A stretch of 64,000 nt of DNA from Pezizomycotina sp. ARF18 (lineage: Eukaryota > Ascomycota). This document shows positions 54,352 through 64,000 of this stretch, piece after piece. A program made the translations under genes and the position numbers. Every line of letters starts with the position of its first letter. The first letter of the stretch is position 1. The stretch lies in assembly GCA_002224055.1 (NCBI GenBank), contig AZLU01000032.1, positions 119,596-183,595 of the forward strand, in the 5' to 3' direction. Below the pieces are notes generated by a model. That model saw only the letters and a list, made by a program, of their open reading frames with translations. It had not been told where the DNA came from and did no database searches.

Positions 54352-55466
54352 TGACCTATCAATATTGGATATTTCTATTCGAAGATTGTTTGTTATTTAT
54401 CCTACCAGTAGGCGTAGGACTTTGTCCGATTATACGCTATGGGCTCGGTATCGCCGTTCTTGATGCCACACGCTTGTAAGGTCAACTTTAGTCCTTATAA
54501 GGAGTACATATTGACGTGGTTAGTTGTTCGGGTATGAGGTGTTTAGTCTTTGTCGTTGTCCGATTACTGTTGGTATTATTGTTTCGTTGGTAAACGGCGG
54601 TGTTGATTTTTTCGATTAAATTTGGTGGTGAAGTGGCTTGGATAGGTTTCGTTTGCTGCGAAACTTTTCATTTTCCCCTTGAGAGAAAAGAAAGAAAATA
54701 AGTCTGGTACTTATCCAAACAGCATTTTAATTCGGCTGTGTGGGTTGATAGAGTAGAATTTAAGCAATTACGAAATACGATTCTACAAGCCAGCGAAAAT
54801 GGCGTCGTTTAAAAAGGCAACCTTGCAGAGCTAGCGACTGGCCTTCGATCGTGTGCTCACATCCACCTTACAAAATGGCGCTTGTAAGTTAATTTATCAA
54901 AGAAGTAGGTGCACCCGAATAAGCAGGCGCGCGGGAGCGCTGAATATATATATCTCCTAATCTACATAATACGCCTTTACAGGTAGATTCTAGTTAGGCT
55001 TGGAAATCCATTAATTCGAAGCAAATAAACAAACAATATAGTGCCGTATTCTCATCTTTATCTTCGATTACCAGGTACCAGATTCGGATCTTCGGGGACA
55101 TTTGAAGACGCGATATTCATGGGGGAAGGCTACGTCTATTTAAAGAAAAACGTAGCGCGTACCTAAGCGCCCTCATTGGACGTGTACACAGTTTCACCCT
55201 TGTGTTTCCTCCCAACCCCTGCAGATATTCCCACCCTTCGCTGACAGTTTCCCCAATCTGAACGGCCCGTACCTAGCGCCGCAGCCTTGTTCTGCAAATG
55301 ACCAAGAAAAAATTCATACAAATACGTCGGTCGCGCCCCCAACTTTCTGATGGATCGTCACAATGCGGAAGGCTTCCTTTTGCATCTATATTTTTCTCTT
55401 GATTTTCGTATATTAAATCTATCTATATTTCGCAGTAAAGAAGACTATCGCAATTGCGAAAGAGAT
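54352..55466. other. Intergenic DNA upstream of the NLR gene
   Basis: The sequence is of mixed composition with no long frame. The words CGTACCTAAGCGCC (55,159) and CGTACCTAGCGCC (55,267) recur about 108 bases apart in the probable NLR promoter region. A TATATATATAT word lies at 54,945-54,955. No transcription factor site can be assigned with confidence. Confidence 0.45.
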
Positions 55467-58400
55467 ATGGCAGAAGCAATCGGTTTAGCCGCAAGTATCA
55501 TCGCAGTAATACAAATCACGGGGTCGACATCACGATAATACACAATTACGTCAAGGGCCAAAAGACCTTCCCAAGGAGCTACCAGCCTTACAAGACGAGA
55601 TCCTCTCCTTACGAGATCTCCTCGTCGCGCTAGAATCCCGAGTGCAGATATACGAAGCGACGGTCAGACGGCGAAACTCGTCGCGTTCAGGTCGCTCCTG
55701 CAAAAACCCGGCTGCGCGATTGAAACGTGCACGAAATCCCTAGAGTATATCAAAAAATGTATCGCAGAACTGGGAACCCTAAAGGGCCTTCTGGCGCCGT
55801 TTATAAGGTCGAAGGAGACGCAGTGGCACCTTGAGAGGCTGGAGAGGCTTAAGACGCTGTTCGTCTTGCGTTGCAGTCTGATTCGAGGTATGAATTGTTA
55901 ACGTGTAACATCTAAAAATAATATTCGATTTAACAGATTGACCACTGACTAAATTTGATATGAAATAGTTCGCTACTCGATGCCATCGAAAAATTCTGCA
56001 AGAATAATTCGACGGTGCTCGATGAAATGAGAGGGGTCAGAAACGGATGGCGGACGAACAACAAAGGCACCGCGAAGCTTGCGAAACTAGACGATGTCGC
56101 TTTGGCGGCGGAGAAACGGCAGCGAGACTTGCGAGGTAAGCAAAACAAAACACGCAGCATTATATACAGGATATTAAAAGAGCCTTATTTAATAACTTTC
56201 TCTCACGACTATAGCGAAAGAGAGAAGAAATATAATCAAGTGGCTATCGAGAAACGATTACGAATCGTACCACCGAGACGTGCTAGATGCTCGAGACGCC
56301 GAAACTGGCCACTGGCTTAAGTCCCAAGAGGCGTTTCGAGGTGGACATCAGATACAACCGGAATGCTCTGGATACATGGAATCCGTAAGTTTTCCTTTCA
56401 CTGAATTTCGCAATTGTCCTTCATAGTCTGTAAGTCGTCTAATTTTTCCATGATTTGAGCGGTAAAACTCCAGCTGGCGCAGGGAAAACCTTCCTTCTGT
56501 AAGTTCAGATATAACCTAAAGGAGTCCTCATATCCGATACAATATTCTTGAACTAATATCTTCCCTCCATAACCATGTAGAGCCGGTCTAGTAAATTCCA
56601 TGCTGCTCGAACGTGACGCCCAATGCTCAACCGACATTATAAATTACTTCTACTTCACGTTTAGGAACGTGGAATACCAAACCCCAAAACGATGCTCGCA
56701 TCCATAGCGAGGCAGATAGTATGCGCCAGTTACCCCGAGGACCTTCCTCCTTTTTTACACGAGATGTACAAAAAGTGTACAGAAAGGTCCAACCGAATAC
56801 CGCGTCTCGAAGAACTAGAAAAACTTATTCACGATCTAGCGTCGTTACAGAGGACGCGTAAAATATACGTTCTGTTGGACGCACTGGATGAGTGCTCCGA
56901 GCGAGAAAATTTGTTGCCGGCGCTTGTTCGGTTGAAAGGTAGCGTGAATCTTTTGATTACAAGCCGGAAAGAGCCGGATATAGCGGCAGCGTTTATTGGG
57001 GATGTAGGACGATTCATATTCAGAGCGATTTGATCGCAGTTGATATCGAGCATTTTATTAATAAAACTTTGACCGAGGATGCCCAATTGGCAAGACTGTC
57101 AGTTTCCATAAAGAACCATATAAGGGAGGCGCTAATGGAAGGGGCAAAGGGGATGTAAGTTATAACGGGTTCCATAATCTCCAAACTTGTTATATCCCTA
57201 ATATTAAATGTCGGCATTTGCTTCCCTTAGGTTCCGCTGGGTAAAATGCCAACTAGACGTCATCCGCTCCCTAAACGCGACAAGGCCGTCCGAGAGGCGC
57301 TGAAAAACCTACCGAAGACACTAGACGAGACCTACGAGCGGGTTCTCGTAAGCGTTATAAACCAAGAATCGGACGACAACGTAGGTCTCGTCCGCAGAAT
57401 ATTTGAGCTGGTTGCGTTTTCTGTTTATCCGATGAGCCTGACGGAGCTTGCCGAGGCAGTGATTGTCGACACCGAGGAAGACAGGCTAGACATCGAATCG
57501 AGATTTTATAGTGCGTGGGACGTTACGGAAATCTGCACAACGCTGATGCAGGTATCTTCTGCGGGATTATTGAGCTTTGCGCATTACTCCGTCGTGGAGT
57601 ATTTATTCTCGCCGCGACTTACAAAAATGGAAAGCGGAGCGGAGATGTTCGCTCTTAAGAAGGAAACGTCAAATTCAGTTCTCGCGAATCTTTGCATAAC
57701 GTACCTGACGTTAGAAGAATTTCGAGAAGGACCACGAGACTTCGACGGATACCAAGAACGAGTACAGGAATTTCCTTTCCTCGAGTACGCGGCATACTCT
57801 TGGACTACCTATCTTTCTGCAATGGCGGACAGAGGCGAGTCATTATCCGACAAGCTGGAAAAGCTGCTAGTGCCACAGGACAATCCCTTTTTAGCCTCAG
57901 CACTACAGCAGGTGGAGGAGGACCGAACAGCGACATAAACAGCTTGAAATGCAAAGGTGACGCTTACACCGACGTCATCTACAAAAGAAATATACCCGAA
58001 GCTGCGATCACGGAAAGAGCGCCCTGGATGCATTGGCGCTACCGTGCCAATAGCCTGCACGTCGCAACCAAGCTAGATTTAAAATATATGATCGGTCGAA
58101 TATTAGAGAAAGGTGCCAATATCGTAGCTGGTGGCGGTTCTTCGGGCACTGCTCTGCACCTGGCTGCGGTTACCGGGAATATGGAGATCCTACGTCTCTT
58201 CCTTGACCACGGCGCCGATATCAACGCCATGAGTCCTCCGGAAACACGCCGGACCGACGCTTACGGCACGCCTCTAATTTCCGCCCTGATGAGCAACGCT
58301 AGCGACGAGGTGATAGAACTTTTGCTCAGCCGAGGAGCAAGTCTCAATATTATCTGTCCAGATGCAATGTCGACTTGCCGAACGGCGCTGCATGCCGCAG

Positions 58401-58569
58401 TGTTTAAAAACAGGGTAGATCTGATAAACCGTTTCCTCGACGCGGGAGCGGAAGTAAACCTAAGCACCCTAGCGAGGGCACGGCGCTGGATCTTGCCATG
58501 AGTTACAGAAAGACCGAAGCTGCAAAGTGTCTAATGGCTAGGGGCGGAGGTCGTTATTTTATGGATTAA
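55467..58569 (+). CDS. Fungal STAND/NLR protein: Fungal_N-type start, NACHT, ankyrin repeats
   Basis: This is an intracellular signalling NTPase of the fungal NLR type. ATG at 55,467 gives MAEAIGLAASIIAVIQI, typical of fungal STAND N-termini. Probable exons: 55,467-55,887; 55,969-56,135; 56,215-56,384; 56,474-56,498; 56,581-57,154; 57,231-58,569. In order: N-terminal helical domain; linker WLSRNDYESYHRDVLDAR; P-loop GIPGAGKTFL (split by an intron at 56,385-56,473); Walker B KIYVLLDALDEC near 56,860; sensor word LLITSRKEPDI; RWVKCQLDVIRSL; the LPKTLDETYERVL helix; a winged-helix-like region; and five ankyrin repeats (57,950-58,540). About 900 residues. Frame breaks restored by one G or C lie at 55,520 (QITG), 55,555 (KGPKD), 56,340 (FRGW), 56,682 (TPKT) and 58,467 (STPSEG), with a few others less certain. 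The exact first splice is uncertain. Confidence 0.9.
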
Positions 58570-59049
58570 TAACCTAATGATCCATGATGGATATGTTGTA
58601 CGATATTACGATTGCTGTTCGAGTAGAGATAGAGATTATAGATTATACCTTGTATGTTTAATCGCTAGCGCTTATGTTATTATTAATTCGATAGTGAGAC
58701 CACCAGATACACTACATAACGCTATCGCAAACACGATCAATGGATTAGTGATTTACACTAAATAAACTAAAAAAGAAAAAGAAGAAAATTTAGGATTAAG
58801 TGCTGTGGACACCTTTAATTGAGAAGTTTGGTGCAAGAATATTTTACAACGCGTGATATTAATATCCAATCCAATATCTACTTGAGTATATATAACGCCT
58901 AAATGTCGCCGGCTTTGATGCAAACTTGCTTATGCCCTTCTTTTTTTGCTTCCCCTCTTCTCTCTTTTCCCCCTCTGATACAGAGGCGTCGTGCTCATCT
59001 TCCATTTTCCGCCTTCTCTTTCAATTCCTTTTTTAAGCAATGTCTGACG

Positions 59050-59086
<37 letters not shown>

Positions 59087-59947
59087 GTAAAATAGAAAAG
59101 AGGAAATAAATGACAAAAACCTGAACAGACTGTTGAAACCCATAAGTCATATTGAAAAATAAGTAGTCAGAAAAAGAAAAAAAATTTTTTTTGGCAATAC
59201 AGGATGGTGACACGAATTGATCGAGAAAGCCCTAAGAATTTATTCATTAAGAATGTCGTGAATGCTAAATAATCATAAAGACATGAACCAATGACATTAA
59301 AGAAATATATATATAATTGTTTTTCCTTCTAAAGCCGGAAGGCAAATATGGAGATATTTGGAAGAGGGAGGAGAAAAGTGGTTTTAGGAATGCAAAGGTG
59401 AAAGAAGAGAGGGGGGGGTTTAAAAAATAGCAATTACAAAGCTTTTTAATTTCTTTTTTTTTAAAAGGAAAAGGAAAACAATTTTGTTTATCAAGATCAT
59501 TCAGCTATCGACTGCTGGCAAACCACCAGCTCCGGACGCTGGATAACAAGTATAAACTCCAGCCTTTTACAATTTTGTTTTCTAACAGTTATTTTGTCTG
59601 ATCGATGCTTAAAAATAGAATGTTAAAGAGAGTTGAAGAGGTTCGCTAGAAACTAGCCGGTAAATTCGTATCGATCGGTCGACCGTTCGTTCTTCTAGTG
59701 AAGGCTCTCCGGGTCCGAGTCGTACGACGGAGCCACCTAGCCTGCCGCCGTCCTCGGAGCCAAGTAGACCACGGACTGCCTGCGCTGATTTCCAGCTGGC
59801 TTCCACATGAAATATGTTCGATCCCTGCAAGTTACGGTAAGTCCTCTGCATTCCAAAAGATTTCAGGCGCCCATTGAATAAGCCTCCACCTTGGGGGGGG
59901 GGAGAAGAAGGACAAAGAAAGGAAGAAAGGGGAAGGGATAGGGGAAC
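58570..59947. other. AT-rich intergenic DNA between NLR and GNAT genes
   Basis: A T-run of about 35 lies at 59,051-59,085, with G-runs at 59,410-59,418 and 59,894-59,902. A minus-strand frame of 80 codons (59,851-59,609) lies just downstream of the GNAT stop, has no recognisable motif and is not called. This segment should contain the 3' ends of the two convergent genes, but no clear polyadenylation motif can be singled out. Confidence 0.55.
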
Positions 59948-60445
59948 TCAATAGGGGACTTCACTGACCTCCTCGATCCAGGGCTCAACCGTATCGTCAT
60001 GGATGAAATCATACCTCTCCCAGTACGGCTTCAGATTCGTCTGGGCATGGACGACAGCCCTGCCATCGTAGGCAATCCCTTCCTCGGGGCAATCGAAACC
60101 GTCCGGCCTAACGTCCGCGTACGCCAGAGCTTCCTTGACCAACAACTCGGCGAGACCGCCCTTGCGGAAATCCTTGAGGACGGCGAGGCGACCGAGCAGG
60201 ACGTACCTCTTCTTGCTGGTTTTCGGCGGGATGAGGCGGATGGTGGCAACCGGCTGACGCTTGTTGTAAGGGGCGGAAGCGTAGACGACCCAGTGGATGG
60301 ATCCGGGGTCTAACTCGTCCAATTCGTTCTCGGCCGGGACGCCTTGCTCCTTGACGAAGACCTCCATGCGAACCTCCATCGCATCCTTGAACTCCGGGTC
60401 GGTGTACTTGACACGCTCGAGGAACGGAGTGGCGAAGCCTGCCAT
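59948..60445 (-). CDS. GNAT family N-acetyltransferase
   Basis: This is a cytosolic acetyl-CoA-dependent N-acetyltransferase of the GNAT fold, of the small ElaA-like type. I chose the ATG at 60,445 (MAGFATPFLERVKY; purine at -3 and G at +4) over an in-frame ATG 26 codons upstream (60,523), whose extension looks non-conserved. The protein has 165 residues. Visible motifs: MEVRMEVFVKEQGVPAENE (about residues 24-42), the motif-A strand PVATIRLIPP, then LLGRLAVLKDFRKGGLAELL (acetyl-CoA binding; the Arg-Lys-Gly-Gly loop fits RxxGxG/A), and the late word VVHAQTNLKPYWERYDF with EEVSEVPY at the end. There is no intron and no frame break. The substrate cannot be deduced. Overlapping antisense frames (59,999-60,313) are shadows. 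Confidence 0.92.
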   Translation of the reverse strand: MAGFATPFLERVKYTDPEFKDAMEVRMEVFVKEQGVPAENELDELDPGSIHWVVYASAPYNKRQPVATIRLIPPKTSKKRYVLLGRLAVLKDFRKGGLAELLVKEALAYADVRPDGFDCPEEGIAYDGRAVVHAQTNLKPYWERYDFIHDDTVEPWIEEVSEVPY

Positions 60446-63400
60446 TGCGACCTTTTTTGGATGCGGATCTTGTGTGTAGGGGATATAGGTAAGACAGGAA
60501 AAGGTGAGTGAATCTCGGATCAAGGATCTGTTTCTTGATCTTCTTCTCGAGATATTCGGATGTTTATATTTTTAATTAATCGCTTGAAGATCTCTGATGA
60601 AATAAATCGCGCAATTGCAAGGGAAAGAGATTAAGAAAGATGAATATTTGGAAAAAGGTCTTGAAGAGAAGGGAAGAAAAGAAATGAAGAACGAGAGAGC
60701 TTTTATAAGGAGACACGCTCCTCGAAAGAACTTCTTAATGCTTAGTCGTCAAGATAGATCGTTGATGCCGAGAGTCTCGTGAAGTTGGCTTAGTCGTCGC
60801 TGAGTCGTGAACAAATATTTTTGACGATAACTTTTTATTACTGGCTGCCTATTTTCTGACCAATGCGGCTTCCTTCTTCACAAGGAAACAAAAAAGTATA
60901 AGAGTCAATTCCAGCTCTTATATATATATATATTTAGCTCTCTCACTCCTAATACCCAGTAGCTATCAAAGCTATCCGTCGTCAGAGCTTCAAGGATTCC
61001 CACACCCTCTTTTTTATCTCAAATATATATTTACTTAATACGACGACCAGCTTCGGGTCAGACAGGGTGGCGGAGGGAAGGATACTGCGTTGGTGAGGGG
61101 TTCAGTTTGCGCAAGATTGTGGGGCTATCTCGGGGATTTATAACGTCGACGTGCAGATAAAAAAAGGTAACGTGCCCCCTTGAACAATTGACAAAACGTC
61201 CAAGCGCAGGTATACTACTCTCGAGAGGATAGGGGGGAAATATTTATGCTAATTATTATTTCGCTGAGAAGGATTTCGAAACGGTTCGTTCGGTAGTATG
61301 ACTGCAATTTTTAACGGTCCCAAGTAGTAGGATCCAAAAAAAGCTAAAGTGCTAGTTAAAGGGCGTCGGAGCTTATTTTGATGAGCTCTCGGGGAGACCC
61401 AAAGAGTAGGAAACGGAATAGGGTATCGTATCAGGCTGTTATACGAACTCGAAACGTCGCCGAGCGCAAGAACTAAAAACTCTTCAATGATGAAAAGATA
61501 CGGCAATGTGAGATGATGGCAGAAGTCCGGTGGCTAATGGCGAATATATAGAGATACGGGAGCGTTATATATCCTTGAGGTGAGTGAGCGGAATGCCTCT
61601 GAGCATTTATATTAAAGCAGAGAAAAAGTTTAAAAATACCGTCATCAGACAATCTCCCGACAAGAATAAGATAATTCTTATATGTATGATGAGATATTCG
61701 GCAAGGAAGAAACAAAGTTTAAAAAAAAGGCTAAAATTAAGCTAATAAAATTGATGGAAAAATGAGCTAAAATAACAAGCGAAAAAAGCCAAATATCCAG
61801 GGATGAGGAAAAAAACTCTTCAAACCGGCGCTGTCTTGAAATCCTAGCCTGCTAAGGTATTCTGGGCTAAGTATGCGCCATGAGCTGGCCAGGAATCAAA
61901 GACATAAAAAAAAGGTGGCGGATAAGGGTTACTGCTGCGAGTCCGCGACTATCTTCCCAAGAAAGAAGTGTAACCAGCAGAGGAAGGAAATCCCAAATGA
62001 AACAAGGCTAGCGGGAGAAGGTTGAGGCTTTTTTTTTTTTTTTTGAACTTTTCGCTATCTCGCGGTGAGTAACTTTGAACTTTCGAGGGTCTTTATCGCT
62101 TATCAAGGCTTTCCAGTAGGAACATCCGACAAGTGCAACATCTAACATGCGTGCCGAGAAGGATTCATGAAAGGATCAGGTTTATATATCTAAATATATA
62201 CTAATCAGAGGAAGATAAGGAGAAGAGAAGGATTTATTAATGGGGAAAAAAGCCCTATCCAAATAGCCGTTTTTTCCCTGACGTGCATTGGGCCTTAACC
62301 AAGTTTACTACCAAAACCGTTAACAAAACCGATCGGCGAGGGTAACAAGAAAAAGGAACAGGTATAGTTATCATTAAGCTAATCATTCTCCGTTTTCTCT
62401 CCTCTCCCTTTGTTTTTTGTTTTTTTTTTTTAATGATCAGGAAATCCGTGGGGAGCTTGCGACTTGTAACGGTCTTCAAAAGCGCCGCTCTTCTGAATTT
62501 AGACTGTGATTGTCATAAGAGCCCAACCAATTCCACATAGCCTCACGATGCGAAAGATCGTCGTCGGGATTCCGTGGGTTATCGAGAGTGGGAGAGGTTG
62601 GGCTACGTGCGCGCAAAAGTACCCTTGCATGCGTCTCTTTTTTTTTTTTTGCGAGCACGACAACAGACAATAGACAACAGACGGTAGATAACACAAACCG
62701 TTACTGTCATGTAACGATCCCCAAGTGGATCAATGACACCAGCGTCTCTGATCACGACGTCTTGGCCCGTTATTACCTCAAATATATTCCAATGTGGCCT
62801 TTGCCGCATATTCCTTCCTAATACGACATCCAGAAGCTTCCACCATCTCTATAACTTTGAAGAGGAAAAAAAGTTTACAAAAAAAAACTGCTTCTGGCTT
62901 GCATTTGTATGCCAACAGCTTGGCTTTGCGTTTTTCTTTTTTGCGATCCTCCAAGGTCCAAAAGGCTCAGGGATTGTAATTTGGCCTTAACAAGGGTCGA
63001 AGCCAGACCCGGAAAGGATTAGCGGGAGTGGCCTCTTTCTTTCTTTCTTTTTTCTACATTCTGCACTGGCCTTGATTTTTTCTTGTGCTTCAATGGCTGT
63101 TCCCGAAGCTGCGGACCAAGGTACGTAATAATCCCGGAAGAAACGGGTTTACCCATACTTCTTGGACAAGGGGGTTGAACGCTGGGTTTGGGGAGGTGGC
63201 ACGGCTGTGAACATGAGAGCTTTCTCGATATCCCCAAAAAAGAGATGTCTGACTGCTGCGGTGGCACGCCGTTGTAAGACGGACAGAACCCCGTGTTTTT
63301 GCGGAGAAACAGGACAGAAAAGAGGCAAAAGGACTTATGGTGACTATGAGACCAGATATAAGAATTTGAGAACGAGGCTTCTCGAGGAGCATGAAGTTGT

Positions 63401-64000
63401 TTACGCCCAATGGCTTCTCTTGATCGCTCTTCACCAACGACCATCCTCACTAACCAACCTTCTCTCTTTTTCTTCTTTTTTATCGTTCTCTCGGCCTTTC
63501 CAATAAGGCGTTTCCTCCCATCTGTATATAATGCATAAAAAGAAGTAAACCAACCTCACAGTACTTTTTTTTTTTTAAAAAGAAAAAAAAAAAAAAAGGA
63601 GCATATATATACCTGGATAACACACACGATGGCAAACTAGTAATTTTCAAATACACCACTTCCTTTCTTTCTTTCGCCTCCCTTTTTACATCGCTCCAAT
63701 GAACGCGACCGATCGCGGCGGACTGCTAACCATCTGCGACTCTGGTCTACTTAATCACCTTATGACTTTACGTATCGCAAAATTCCTCAGTGGGCGGAAA
63801 CCATTCACAGCATGCTTGATGAACAGCCTCCCTGCGCGGCATTCTGGCCTGCTTTATTCCTATTTGACGAATTGAGAATGAAAAGGCTGGCGGACTGCGT
63901 CTTGCGTCGCTGCGTCCTGCGCATAATGCATTGAAAAAAAAAAAAAAATTTTTTTCTGACAGGCTCGTCTGAGCTGCCGCCGTTTCGGATATACTCGACG
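60446..64000. other. AT-rich intergenic DNA, no supportable gene
   Basis: The proximal part (60,446 to about 60,950) should hold the GNAT promoter. A (TA)n run lies at about 60,920-60,932 and an inverted CCAAT word near 60,860. Beyond it are T- and A-runs (62,031-62,044; 63,566-63,597; 63,934-63,957). Short open frames at 62.5-63.5 kb have no recognisable content. A possible first exon ATGGCTGTTCCCGAAGC at 63,094, followed by GTACGT, lacks a convincing continuation. Confidence 0.5.

Noticed and set aside
46714-55000. Transposon (LTR, LINE or DNA element) in the gene-poor stretch
   Set aside because: I found no reverse transcriptase, integrase or transposase motif, no terminal repeats and no target-site duplication by eye. 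The only repeats are the short diverged duplicates listed.
59609-59851. 80-codon minus-strand frame downstream of the GNAT gene as an extra GNAT exon
   Set aside because: The GNAT frame ends in a normal stop at 59,948 after the complete fold, and no splice donor before that stop would join to this frame.
63094-63506. Possible first exon ATGGCTGTTCCCGAAGC with donor GTACGT, and the 114-codon frame after it
   Set aside because: No matching acceptor gives a sensible continuation, and the downstream frame has no recognisable content in either strand.

Overview
The window is nuclear DNA of a filamentous ascomycete (Pezizomycotina). The signs are short spliceosomal introns of 43-140 bp with GTAAGT/GTAGGT-type donors, a NIPA-type magnesium transporter with a typically fungal C-terminal tail, a fungal STAND/NLR gene with a Fungal_N-type start and NACHT plus ankyrin domains, and AT-rich intergenic DNA full of long A/T homopolymers. 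No genus can be named from the sequence alone.

Layout. (1) 1 to about 38.2 kb, + strand: one enormous coding region, cut off at the left edge. It opens with at least 13 ankyrin repeats and continues for about 37 kb as acidic, Glu/Pro/Lys/Ser-rich sequence built from many internal repeat families. It ends in a row of short strand-like repeats, an Arg-rich linker and a possible C-terminal membrane segment. Its frame changes dozens of times. (2) 38.2-44.9 kb: AT-rich spacer with one gene on the minus strand at 41.3-42.6 kb, a type II membrane glycosyltransferase-like protein with frame breaks. (3) 44.9-46.7 kb, minus strand: a seven-exon NIPA magnesium transporter gene. (4) 46.7-55.4 kb: gene-poor DNA with diverged duplicate segments and two possible small genes. 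(5) 55.5-58.6 kb, + strand: a six-exon NLR gene. (6) 59.9-60.4 kb, minus strand: an intact GNAT acetyltransferase. (7) 60.5-64 kb: AT-rich DNA in which I see no supportable gene.

The key to the window is the nature of the frame breaks. In the NIPA and NLR genes, whose conserved motifs are recognisable, each break I checked is explained by one base missing next to a short G or C run. In the giant gene the first break also lies in a G run and interrupts an ankyrin motif. I followed 16 successive frame changes over the first 7.3 kb by hand, and each is in the minus-one direction. This pattern looks like systematic homopolymer contraction in the assembly rather than gene death. If so, the left 38 kb encodes one continuous protein of at least about 12,700 residues (roughly 1.4 MDa), an ankyrin-headed mosaic giant that I cannot match to a described family.

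Two ankyrin-bearing loci (the giant gene and the NLR) lie in one gene-poor neighbourhood. This fits an accessory, fast-evolving NLR/allorecognition-like region next to ordinary genes (NIPA, GNAT). A functional link between them is only inference.
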